Source: Trinickia terrae (GTDB taxonomy: Bacteria; Pseudomonadota; Gammaproteobacteria; Burkholderiales; Burkholderiaceae). Taken from it: 64,000 nt of DNA. The DNA lies in NCBI RefSeq assembly GCF_005144415.1, contig NZ_SWJE01000003.1, forward strand, positions 124,001 through 188,000. Direction: 5' to 3'. The position numbers were made by a program, and so were the translations under genes. Of this stretch, positions 20,847 to 28,498 are shown one piece after another (within the stretch, counting starts at the first letter, position 1; the number at the start of each line of letters is the position of its first letter). The notes under the pieces were generated by a model. That model was not told the origin of the DNA, searched no databases, and saw nothing but the letters and a program-made list of their open reading frames with translations.

Positions 20847-22925
20847 ATGAACGCCCCCACCGAATTCGCACGCGCTGTTTGCCCGCACGATTGCCCCGAC
20901 ACTTGTGCGATGCGTGTCACGGTAGAGAAGGGGAGGGCGATCAAAGTGGCCGGCGATCCGGATCATCCGCCGACTCAAGGGGTGCTTTGCACCAAAGTCA
21001 GCCGCTATGCCGAGCGCGTTCATCACCCGAAGCGTCTGACGACGCCGCTCAAGCGCGTCGGCCGCAAGGGAGAGGGCAGTTTCGAGCCGATTAGTTGGGA
21101 CGAAGCGTTCACGTTCGCGGCTTCGCGGCTGACTGAAATCACGTCACGCGAGCCGCAAGCGCTCTTGCCATATAGCTACGCCGGCACGATGGGGCTCGTG
21201 CAAGGGGACAGCATCGCTCAGCGGTTCTTTCACCAACTGGGGGCGTCGCGACTGGATCGCACGATCTGCGCGGCAGCCGGAGCAGCGGGCCTCAAATACA
21301 CGTATGGCGCCAGCATCGGCATGCTCACCGAGTTCTTCGAAGAAAGCGAACTGATTCTGATCTGGGGCGCCAACCCGATCGCGTCGAATTTGCATTTCTG
21401 GACCCGCGTCCAGGAAGCGAAGCGTCGGGGGGCTCGGCTCGTCGCCATCGATCCCTACCGCTCGCTCACGGCAGAAAAATGCCATCAGCACATTGCGCTG
21501 CGCCCAGGCACGGACGGCGCGTTCGCGCTGGGGATGATCCACGTCCTCATCGTCGAGGACCTGCTGGACCATGCGTATATCGCCGGGCATACGTTGGGTT
21601 TCGACGAACTCAAAGCGCGCGCCATGACGTATCCGCCGTCGCGCGTCGCGCACATTTGCGGTGTCGAGGAGCGTGAAATCGTCGACCTGGCCCGGCTCTA
21701 CGGCAAGACACGCAAGGCCGCAATTCGCTTGAACTACGGGATGCAGCGCGTGCGCGGCGGCGGCAACGCAACCCGCGCGATCGCGTGCCTGCCGTCGCTG
21801 AGCGGCGCGTGGCGCGATCGGGCTGGGGGATTGTTGATGTCGTCGTCAGGGTGGGCGCCTGTCGATGCGCATGCCCTTCAGCGTCCCGATCTGATACCCG
21901 GATGGCCGGCGAACCAGCCTCGTGTCGTCAATATGAACGCCATCGGCGACGCGCTGCTTCATCCTGGCAACGACGTCTTCGGGCCGAAGATCGAGGCGTT
22001 GATCGTCTATAACTCGAACCCGGTTGCGGTGGCGCCGGATTCGGAGTGCGTTGCGGCGGGCTTCGCGCGTGAGGATCTGTTTACGATCGTCCTCGAGCAT
22101 TTTCAGACCGATACGGCCGACTACGCCGATCTGTTGCTGCCGGCCACCACGCAGCTCGAGCATTTCGATCTGCACAAGTCCTACGGGCACACGCATGTGA
22201 TGGTGAACCAGCCCGCTATACCGCCCGTCGGCGAAGCATTGCCGAACACCGAGATTTTTCGCGGCATTGCCCGGAAGATGGGGCTGCAGGAGCCGGCGCT
22301 CTACGAAAGCGACGAAGAGGTCGCTCGCACGGCGCTTCGCTGGAGCGACCCGGCATTCGACGGCGCGGATTGGGATGCGTTGAAGCAGGCCGGCTGGATC
22401 AAGCTGAAATTGCCGGATGCGCCGTTCGCCAATGGCGGTTTTCGCACGCCGTCGGGCAAATGCGAATTCGTCAGCGCGAGACTTGCTGCCGAAGGCGCCG
22501 ATCCGGTGCCCGATTACCTGCCTCCGCATGAATCCACCGACGGCGCGCCGGAATTGGCTGCGCGATATCCGCTTGCGATGATTTCGCCGCCGGCGCGCAA
22601 CTTTCTGAACAGCAGCTTCGTCAACGTCGAGAGCTTGCGCGCGACGGAAGGCGAACCGCATCTCGACATGCATCCCGGCGATGCGGCGCTGCGCAACATC
22701 GGCGAGGGCGACATCGTGCGCGTGTACAACGACCGCGGCTCGATGCAGGTGCGCGCCCGCGTGACCGATCGTGCGCGCCGAGGCGTAGTGGTCGGTTTGT
22801 CGATCTGGTGGAAGAAACTCGCCCCCGACGGACGAAACGCCAATCAAGTCACGAGCCAGGCGCTGACCGACCTAGGCGGTTCCGCGACCTTCTACGATTG
22901 TCTTGTCGAAGTCGAGCGCGTCTGA
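20847..22925 (+). CDS. Molybdopterin oxidoreductase (DMSO reductase family), orphan catalytic subunit
   Basis: 692-residue protein with an N-terminal 4Fe-4S site (C12, C16, C20, C48, spaced CX3CX3CX27C) and the molybdopterin domains of the DMSO reductase superfamily. Recognisable parts are PISWDEAF, GANPIASNLHFW, the dinucleotide-binding ALIVYNSNPVAVAPD, and a C-terminal beta-barrel domain (LDMHPGDAALRNIGEGDIVRVYND without signal, seen from about residue 600). No twin-arginine signal is present, so it should be cytoplasmic. No electron-transfer or membrane subunit gene is next to it. The residue after TICAAAGAAG gives no Cys or Sec ligand. Substrate unknown. Confidence 0.9.
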   Translation: MNAPTEFARAVCPHDCPDTCAMRVTVEKGRAIKVAGDPDHPPTQGVLCTKVSRYAERVHHPKRLTTPLKRVGRKGEGSFEPISWDEAFTFAASRLTEITSREPQALLPYSYAGTMGLVQGDSIAQRFFHQLGASRLDRTICAAAGAAGLKYTYGASIGMLTEFFEESELILIWGANPIASNLHFWTRVQEAKRRGARLVAIDPYRSLTAEKCHQHIALRPGTDGAFALGMIHVLIVEDLLDHAYIAGHTLGFDELKARAMTYPPSRVAHICGVEEREIVDLARLYGKTRKAAIRLNYGMQRVRGGGNATRAIACLPSLSGAWRDRAGGLLMSSSGWAPVDAHALQRPDLIPGWPANQPRVVNMNAIGDALLHPGNDVFGPKIEALIVYNSNPVAVAPDSECVAAGFAREDLFTIVLEHFQTDTADYADLLLPATTQLEHFDLHKSYGHTHVMVNQPAIPPVGEALPNTEIFRGIARKMGLQEPALYESDEEVARTALRWSDPAFDGADWDALKQAGWIKLKLPDAPFANGGFRTPSGKCEFVSARLAAEGADPVPDYLPPHESTDGAPELAARYPLAMISPPARNFLNSSFVNVESLRATEGEPHLDMHPGDAALRNIGEGDIVRVYNDRGSMQVRARVTDRARRGVVVGLSIWWKKLAPDGRNANQVTSQALTDLGGSATFYDCLVEVERV

Positions 22926-23079
22926 CAACTCGTAAACCGTCCGACGCAACCCGCCTGAAACGCCGGTCTAAATTCGAGGAGACGTTCGAGAACAGTATCT
23001 AACCCGGTTGTTTCCGGCCAGGCGAGCCGTTAGGATGCGTTTTTTAGCACGACCATTCGAAAATCAGAGGAGACGCCCG

Positions 23080-24753
23080 ATGGACAAAATTTGGCTGAAG
23101 TCATATCCGCCTGGCGTTCCCGCCGAGATCGATCCTGCTCAGTATGCTTCGGTCGGCGAACTACTCGAGGAGAGCTTCGACCGCTATCGAGCCAAGCCGG
23201 CGTTCGTCTGTATGGGCAAGTCGATCACCTACGGCGAGCTCGACGAGCAGTCCCGCAAGCTCGGCGCCTGGTTTCAGTCGAAGGGGCTCGCGCAAGGCGC
23301 GCGCATCGCGGTCATGATGCCGAACGTGCTGCAGTATCCGGTGGCGATCGCGGCAATTCTGCGCGCGGGCTATACGGTCGTGAACGTGAATCCGCTGTAT
23401 ACGCCGCGCGAACTCGAGCATCAGCTCAGGGATAGCGGCGCCGAAGCAATCATCCTCCTCGAAAATTTCGCCACGACGCTGCAGGCGGTCGTGCGCAATA
23501 CGTCGGTCAAGCATGTGATCGTGGCGTCGATGGGCGACCTGATGGGCGCGAAGGGACTGATCGTCAACTTCGTCGTGCGGCGTATCAAGAAGATGGTGCC
23601 GGCGTGGAGCCTGCCGGGTCACGTCAAGTTCAACGACGCCGTCGCCCAAGGCGAGCGCCAGGCGTTCAAGGCGCCACAACTGAAACCCAGCGACATCGCG
23701 TTCCTGCAATACACGGGCGGGACTACCGGGGTTGCCAAGGGCGCGACGCTCACCCATCACAATATCGTCGCGAACGTCTTGCAGTCGGCGGCGTGGCACG
23801 AGCCGGCGCATGCACTGCACCCCGAAGTCGAGCAGGTGATCAACGTGGTCGCGCTGCCGCTTTATCACGTGTTTGCCTTGACCGTCTGCGGGTTCCTCAC
23901 GCTGCGCACCGGCGGCCTAGGCCTCCTGATTCCGAATCCGCGTGACATCGCCGGGATGATCAAGCAATTGAAGGATTATCCGATCAATACGTTCCCGGCC
24001 GTCAACACGCTATACAACGCGATGCTCAATCATCCGGACTTTTCGAAGCTCGATGTTTCGAAGCTGATGGTGGCGAACGGCGGGGGGATGGCGGTGCAGG
24101 AGGCGGTGGCGAAGCGCTGGTATGCGGCGACGCGTGCCCCCATCGTCGAAGGCTACGGCCTTTCGGAGACTTCGCCGTGTGTGACCTGCAACCCGGTCAC
24201 GGCGACCGAGTATAGCGGCACGATCGGCGTGCCGCTGCCGTCGACCGAGGTCTCGATTCGCGACGACGAAGGCAACGAGCTGCCGCTCGGGCAGGCAGGA
24301 GAGATCTGCATTCGCGGTCCGCAGGTGATGGCGGGCTACTGGAACCGGCCGGACGAAACGGCGAAGGTCATGACGGCCGACGGGTTCTTCAAGTCGGGCG
24401 ACATCGGCGTGATGGACGAGCGCGGTTACGTGAAGATCGTCGACCGGAAGAAGGACATGATCCTGGTGTCGGGCTTCAACGTTTATCCCAACGAGATCGA
24501 GGACGTGGTGGCGAAGCATCCGGGGGTTTTCGAGGTCGCTGCGGTGGGGGTCCCGGACCAGCATTCCGGTGAGGCGGTGAAGCTTTTCATCGTCAAGAAG
24601 GACCCGGCGCTCACCGATACCGACGTGTTCGCGTTCTGCAAGGAGCAGTTGACGGGCTACAAGCGTCCGAAGCTCATCGAGTTTCGCAGCGAGCTCCCGA
24701 AATCGAATGTCGGCAAGATTTTGCGCCGCGAACTGCGCGACGGGGCGCGGTAG
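23080..24753 (+). CDS. fadD: Long-chain-fatty-acid-CoA ligase
   Basis: Activates fatty acids to acyl-CoA with ATP, feeding beta-oxidation. ATG 23080 is preferred because AGAGGAG precedes it; the open frame upstream has no family sequence. The 557-residue chain has the adenylate-forming motifs YTGGTTGVAKGATLTH (seen as TGGTTGVAKG near 215-224), GYGLSETSPCVTCNP, and the C-terminal FKSGDIGVMDERGYVKIVDR and catalytic-Lys region PKSNVGKILRRELR. VALPLYHVFALT matches FadD proteins. It stands alone and ends at a strong bidirectional terminator. Confidence 0.95.
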   Translation: MDKIWLKSYPPGVPAEIDPAQYASVGELLEESFDRYRAKPAFVCMGKSITYGELDEQSRKLGAWFQSKGLAQGARIAVMMPNVLQYPVAIAAILRAGYTVVNVNPLYTPRELEHQLRDSGAEAIILLENFATTLQAVVRNTSVKHVIVASMGDLMGAKGLIVNFVVRRIKKMVPAWSLPGHVKFNDAVAQGERQAFKAPQLKPSDIAFLQYTGGTTGVAKGATLTHHNIVANVLQSAAWHEPAHALHPEVEQVINVVALPLYHVFALTVCGFLTLRTGGLGLLIPNPRDIAGMIKQLKDYPINTFPAVNTLYNAMLNHPDFSKLDVSKLMVANGGGMAVQEAVAKRWYAATRAPIVEGYGLSETSPCVTCNPVTATEYSGTIGVPLPSTEVSIRDDEGNELPLGQAGEICIRGPQVMAGYWNRPDETAKVMTADGFFKSGDIGVMDERGYVKIVDRKKDMILVSGFNVYPNEIEDVVAKHPGVFEVAAVGVPDQHSGEAVKLFIVKKDPALTDTDVFAFCKEQLTGYKRPKLIEFRSELPKSNVGKILRRELRDGAR

Positions 24754-24818
24754 GGAGAGCGCTGCTTGCGCATGCGGCGGGAGCGCAATACGCACCACAA
24801 TGCGTTGCGAAAGAAGGA

Positions 24819-24853
24819 AAAGGCCCTCGCCGGATGACCGGCCGAGGGCCTTT
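24819..24853. terminator. Bidirectional terminator between fadD and the porin remnant
   Basis: Stem of 11 bp plus 4 bp with one bulged base and an ATGA loop. An A-run precedes it and TTT follows it. It serves fadD on the plus strand and probably the convergent porin gene on the minus strand. Confidence 0.75.
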
Positions 24854-24869
24854 GGGCTTGATTCGAACG

Positions 24870-25408
24870 TCAGAACTTACGCCGGATGCCTGCGGTCGCG
24901 ACGGCCAGATTTTGCGTGGACGACGCCGGCAGGTTGTTGATTGCCGCGACTGCTCTAGTGTTCGTCGAGTCGTAGCCGGAAGCATGCTGCCATGCGCCGA
25001 TCAAATAGATGTCCGTGCGTTTCGAGAGGAAGTAGTCGGCGCCCAAGTTGACCTGGTGATATTTCGCGCCGTTGTCGGCCGGCATGTTGGGCCTTGCGTG
25101 TAGGCGTACGCGACGCCAAGCAGGAGCGACGCGGTCGATTGGTATTTGAAGTTGACTTCGGCGTTGTTGAACGTCGCGGTGCCCGTGAAATTGCTCGGGT
25201 TCAGTCCGGCTCCGCTCACGGAGTCCAGGTCCTTGAATCGCACGTTGCCGTATGTCGCCCCGACTGTCGCGGCGCCGTATGAATAGGCGCCGCCGGCGGA
25301 GATGACCTGCTGCGTCTTGGTTGCGGTTGTTCAGGTTGTCGAGGTTCGGGCGTGGACTGCGGCGGCAAACGAACTCAACGCTGCGAGCGCGACAAGCGAT
25401 TTCTTCAT
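24870..25408 (-). pseudogene. Gram-negative porin, collapsed remnant
   Basis: The ATG at 25408 opens a porin signal peptide, MKKSLVALAALSSFAAAVHA. Five codons later a TGA stops the frame (ARTSTT then stop). The same frame continues with QQVISAGGAYSYGAATVGA, then VRFKDLDSVSGAGLNPSNF and KYQSTASLLLGVAYAYTQG. A frameshift at about 25090-25100 moves to AKYHQVNLGADYFLSKRTD, and the end AVATAGIRRKF is the Burkholderia-type porin C-terminus with terminal Phe. About 180 codons remain of the usual 350-390, so the first strands of the barrel are deleted. Not expected to make a channel. Confidence 0.88.
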
Positions 25409-25722
25409 TCCATCGCTCGCTGATTCGAGTCTCTTTTTTGAGAAGACAAATAGTTGCGAATGCTAATCGTTGTATGAAAGCAATATCGCGAAAAGCGGTG
25501 TGTAATGTAACAAAGCGCATACATATGGCAAGGATGAGAAAGCCACTTGGAAGCTTCCCGTTTCATTTGTGCGACATCGTCTAAACTTTAGGGTTTACCG
25601 CTCTTTTTTATGATGAGCGACAGTGCTCATGGAGCATCGCGGCCACCCATGGTGGCGATGGCTTGCGATGCGAGAGGGGCGGATGGGCCGTTCGGACTAA
25701 GTTTTGAATCAGGGAGAGGCGG
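25409..25722. other. Intergenic region before coq7, AT-richer, with a two-part hairpin
   Basis: 314 bp with no recognisable gene. It holds the former porin promoter region (AT-rich, about 25430-25620) and the coq7 upstream region. A nested hairpin lies at 25634-25671: outer arms GCATCGC/GCGATGC and inner arms GCCACC/GGTGGC. Confidence 0.55.
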
Positions 25723-26364
25723 ATGACGCTAGACGAATTGATCACCGAATTTGACCGGGGTTTGCGGTCGATGGCAGGCGTTAGCCGCATGAGCCGTCCC
25801 GTTCCGACGCCGCCCGCGGTGGAAGCCGAGTCCGCCGAACCGGTGCAGTTGACGCCCGCGGAGCGTGCGCATTCGGCAGGGCTGATGCGAGTCAATCATG
25901 TCGGCGAAGTGTGCGCGCAAGCGCTCTACCAGGCTCAAAAGCTGGCGACCAACTCGGCGTCGCTCAAGGCGGCCTTCGAGCATGCGGCGAGCGAGGAGGA
26001 AGACCATCTCGCATGGACCGCGCGCCGGCTGGCCGACCTCGATTCGCGGCCGAGTCTGCTTAATCCGTTTTGGTACGCGGGCGCTCTCGTCATCGGCTTT
26101 GCGGCGGGCAGCCTTGGCAACAAGGTGAGCCTCGGCTTCATGGCGGAGACCGAACGTCAGGTCGAGCGGCATCTCGAGAGCCATCTCAAGAAGCTGCCCG
26201 AGGCGGACCGCGAGTCGCGCGCGATCGTCGATCAAATGCGCGTCGACGAGATTTCCCACGGCAAGACGGCGACGGAATCGGGCGGCGTCGAACTGCCGTT
26301 TCCGGTTCGCGCGCTGATGCGCGCGGCGTCGAAAGTCATGACCCGCACCGCCTACTACGTGTGA
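25723..26364 (+). CDS. coq7: 2-polyprenyl-3-methyl-6-methoxy-1,4-benzoquinone monooxygenase
   Basis: Di-iron hydroxylase of ubiquinone synthesis, adding the C6 hydroxyl to demethoxyubiquinone at the membrane. The 213-residue protein carries the carboxylate-bridged di-iron ligands in two repeats: [18 protein letters not shown] and [10 protein letters not shown] in the first half, [12 protein letters not shown] and [12 protein letters not shown] in the second. A hydrophobic hairpin ([19 protein letters not shown]) anchors it to the membrane. An AGGGAGAGG ribosome-binding region precedes ATG 25723. It stands as a single-gene unit. Confidence 0.95.
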   Translation: MTLDELITEFDRGLRSMAGVSRMSRPVPTPPAVEAESAEPVQLTPAERAHSAGLMRVNHVGEVCAQALYQAQKLATNSASLKAAFEHAASEEEDHLAWTARRLADLDSRPSLLNPFWYAGALVIGFAAGSLGNKVSLGFMAETERQVERHLESHLKKLPEADRESRAIVDQMRVDEISHGKTATESGGVELPFPVRALMRAASKVMTRTAYYV

Positions 26365-26616
26365 AACGCCAGCTTCGGACGATGCTCCCCGCATCGTCCG
26401 TCCATGCATCTCGAATTCGCCCGTCTTCCGCCCCCTCCCATCTCCGCAGAACGCTTGTCGTCCACGCATTTGCCCCGGGCTTCTCACGTATCACCTTCAC
26501 AAGATGCAGTAGCTCGTTCATTTATAACGATTTTCAAGATTTGTGCGTGACATGAGGGACCGAACGTAAGTCCTTGTTCTAACAAACAAAATTCGTCAAA
26601 AAAACGGTTTGCTCCC

Positions 26617-26645
26617 TTGACCGGCCTTGGGCGTTACTCTAAAGT
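26617..26645 (+). promoter_or_regulatory. mraZ (dcw cluster) promoter
   Basis: TTGACC at 26617-26622 and TAAAGT at 26640-26645 with a 17-bp spacer. It ends exactly where the 10-bp-periodic MraZ-type repeats begin, as expected for an autoregulated mra promoter. Confidence 0.75.
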
Positions 26646-26678
26646 GGGAGACAGTGTGAGAAAGTGTATTTTTGTGTG
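26644..26678 (+). promoter_or_regulatory. MraZ-type operator: four GTG repeats at 10-bp spacing
   Basis: GTG occurs at 26644, 26654, 26664 and 26674, in the contexts GTGGGA, GTGTGA, GTGTAT and GTGTGA, giving strict helical periodicity. MraZ is known to bind short direct repeats (TGGGN type) one helical turn apart upstream of its own gene. The first repeat overlaps the -10 hexamer, so binding would repress. Confidence 0.75.
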
Positions 26679-26753
26679 ATTTATCGGGTCGTTTCGGCTA
26701 GATTTTTGAGATCGCGCGACCGGAGCTCGGTGCGCTGAACGGGGGATGGAAAA

Positions 26754-27182
26754 GTGTTCCAAGGGGCGTCGGCGCTGACGCTCGATGCGAAAGGGCGGAT
26801 GTCGGTTCCGTCTCGCTATCGGGAAGCGCTGCAAGGACAGGCAGAAGGACGGGTGACGCTGACCAAGCACCCGGACGGCTGCCTGTTGCTGTTTCCGCGC
26901 CCGGAGTGGGAGCTGTTCCGCCAGAAAATCGCCGCGTTGCCGATGGATGCGCACTGGTGGCGCCGGATTTTTCTCGGCAACGCGTCGGATATCGATCTCG
27001 ACAGCGCCGGGCGGATTCTCGTGTCGCCGGAATTGCGATTGGCCGCAGGGTTGGAGAAGGAAGTGATGTTGTTGGGCATGGGCAGCCACTTTGAGTTGTG
27101 GGACGCGCAGACGTACGCCGCGAAGGAACAGGCGGCGATGGCGCAGGGCATGCCGGAAGCGTTGAAGAATTTCACGTTCTGA
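26754..27182 (+). CDS. mraZ: Transcriptional regulator MraZ
   Basis: DNA-binding regulator of the division and cell-wall cluster, forming a ring of AbrB-like domains. It starts with GTG at 26754 ([23 protein letters not shown]); a nearby ATG at 26746 is out of frame. The 142-residue protein contains two SpoVT/AbrB repeats: [14 protein letters not shown] near residues 11-24 and [17 protein letters not shown] near 79-95, each with the family Asp-x-x-Gly-Arg core. It heads the dcw operon, with rsmH 27 bp behind, and its likely target repeats lie about 80-110 bp upstream. Confidence 0.95.
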   Translation: MFQGASALTLDAKGRMSVPSRYREALQGQAEGRVTLTKHPDGCLLLFPRPEWELFRQKIAALPMDAHWWRRIFLGNASDIDLDSAGRILVSPELRLAAGLEKEVMLLGMGSHFELWDAQTYAAKEQAAMAQGMPEALKNFTF

Positions 27183-27209
27183 TCGCGGTTTACAGATAGG
27201 ACGCCTGCG

Positions 27210-28151
27210 ATGGGAAACGAATTGCGGCATCGCACGGTGCTGCTGGAAGAAGCGGTAAATGCGCTCATCACGCGGCCGGACGGCGTCTACGTGGACGGAA
27301 CGTTTGGGCGCGGCGGGCACAGCCGGGCGGTGTTGGCGAGGTTGGGCGAGGCGGGCCGGTTGCTCGCGTTCGACAAGGACCCGCAGGCGATCGCCACGGC
27401 GCAGGAAATCGAAGACAAGCGCTTTGAGATCGTGCACGAGAGTTTTGCCGCGCTGTCCCGCGAAGTCGCGGCGCGCGGGGTAGGGCGGGTGTCGGGGGTG
27501 TTGCTGGATCTGGGCGTGTCGTCGCCGCAAATCGACGACCCGGCGCGGGGCTTCAGTTTTCGCGCCGATGGACCCCTCGACATGCGGATGGACCCGACGC
27601 GCGGCGAGTCCGCTGCCGACTGGCTCGCACGGGCAACGCAGCAGGAACTGACGGAGGTGATACGAGATTATGGGGAAGAACGGTTTGCTGTTCAGATTGC
27701 AAAGGCGCTTGTTGCTCGCCGGGCAGAGTCCGACCGTCTTGGGCCTCTCGTCACCACGGGGGAGCTTGCCCAAATCGTGGCTAACGCCGTCAAAACACGT
27801 GAGAAGGGTAAGGACCCGGCAACCCGCACCTTTCAGGCTATACGGATTCACGTCAATCAAGAGCTTGCGGAGCTGCAAGTCGTACTAGAGGCTGCATTGT
27901 CGTTGTTGGAGCAAGGGGGGCGGCTGGTGGTCATCAGCTTTCATTCGCTCGAGGACAGAATCGTCAAGCGATTCATGCAGGCGCACGCGAGTGCGCCCGC
28001 GGTCGATCGCCGCCTGCCGATCCGCGCCGTCGATCTGCCCAGCCCGCCGCTCAAGGTGCTCGGCCGCGTGTTCGCAAGCGACGCCGAAGTCGAGGCCAAC
28101 CCCCGCGCCCGCTCGGCGGTGATGCGCGTCGCGGAGCGCGTCGCGCCATGA
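27210..28151 (+). CDS. rsmH: 16S rRNA (cytosine-1402 N4)-methyltransferase
   Basis: Methylates C1402 of 16S rRNA in the ribosomal P site using S-adenosylmethionine. The 313-residue protein has the N-terminal [13 protein letters not shown], the SAM-binding [14 protein letters not shown], the [18 protein letters not shown] signature, and the C-terminal [15 protein letters not shown]. Its stop overlaps the ftsL start (ATGA at 28148-28151), indicating translational coupling. Confidence 0.97.
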   Translation: MGNELRHRTVLLEEAVNALITRPDGVYVDGTFGRGGHSRAVLARLGEAGRLLAFDKDPQAIATAQEIEDKRFEIVHESFAALSREVAARGVGRVSGVLLDLGVSSPQIDDPARGFSFRADGPLDMRMDPTRGESAADWLARATQQELTEVIRDYGEERFAVQIAKALVARRAESDRLGPLVTTGELAQIVANAVKTREKGKDPATRTFQAIRIHVNQELAELQVVLEAALSLLEQGGRLVVISFHSLEDRIVKRFMQAHASAPAVDRRLPIRAVDLPSPPLKVLGRVFASDAEVEANPRARSAVMRVAERVAP

Positions 28152-28498
28152 GCCGCCTCAATATCTTCCTGTTGATCGTCGCCCTGGGCTGTGCGCTGTC
28201 GGTCGTCAACGCGACGAACCAGCAGCGCCGGATCTTCATTGAGCTGCAGCGGGCGCAGGCGCAGGAGCGCCAGCTCCAGCAGGACTACGCACAGCTTCAA
28301 TATCAGCAGAGCGCGCTGTCGAAGACTTCGCGCATCGAGCAGGTCGCCACCGATTCCCTGAAGATGCAGACGGTCACGACCGGCCGCACGCAGTACCTGA
28401 CGCTCGCGCGCGGTGAAGCGGTGGCCGAGGATGCGCCGGTGCCGACCTCCGCGCCCGCATCGGCGCCGGGCGCATCGCGCCGCGGAGGCATGCGATGA
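28148..28498 (+). CDS. ftsL: Cell division protein FtsL
   Basis: Bitopic inner-membrane protein of the FtsQ-FtsL-FtsB complex that activates septal peptidoglycan synthesis. In 116 residues it has a very short cytoplasmic end, one membrane helix (about 4-22), and a periplasmic coiled coil rich in Gln and Leu ([20 protein letters not shown] region, 24-60). The tail is Ala/Pro-rich. FtsL proteins diverge strongly in sequence; the call rests on topology, size and its invariant place between rsmH and ftsI, overlapping both by 4 bp. Confidence 0.93.
   Translation: MSRLNIFLLIVALGCALSVVNATNQQRRIFIELQRAQAQERQLQQDYAQLQYQQSALSKTSRIEQVATDSLKMQTVTTGRTQYLTLARGEAVAEDAPVPTSAPASAPGASRRGGMR

Larger units (their letters stand above)
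26365..26753. other. Intergenic region between coq7 and mraZ, carrying the mra promoter and operator
   Basis: 389 bp without a recognisable gene. The proximal half (26365-26520) shows no feature I can support, and no clear coq7 terminator. The distal half holds the TTGACC/TAAAGT promoter and the GTG-repeat operator listed separately, then about 75 bp of leader to the GTG start of mraZ. Confidence 0.7.
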
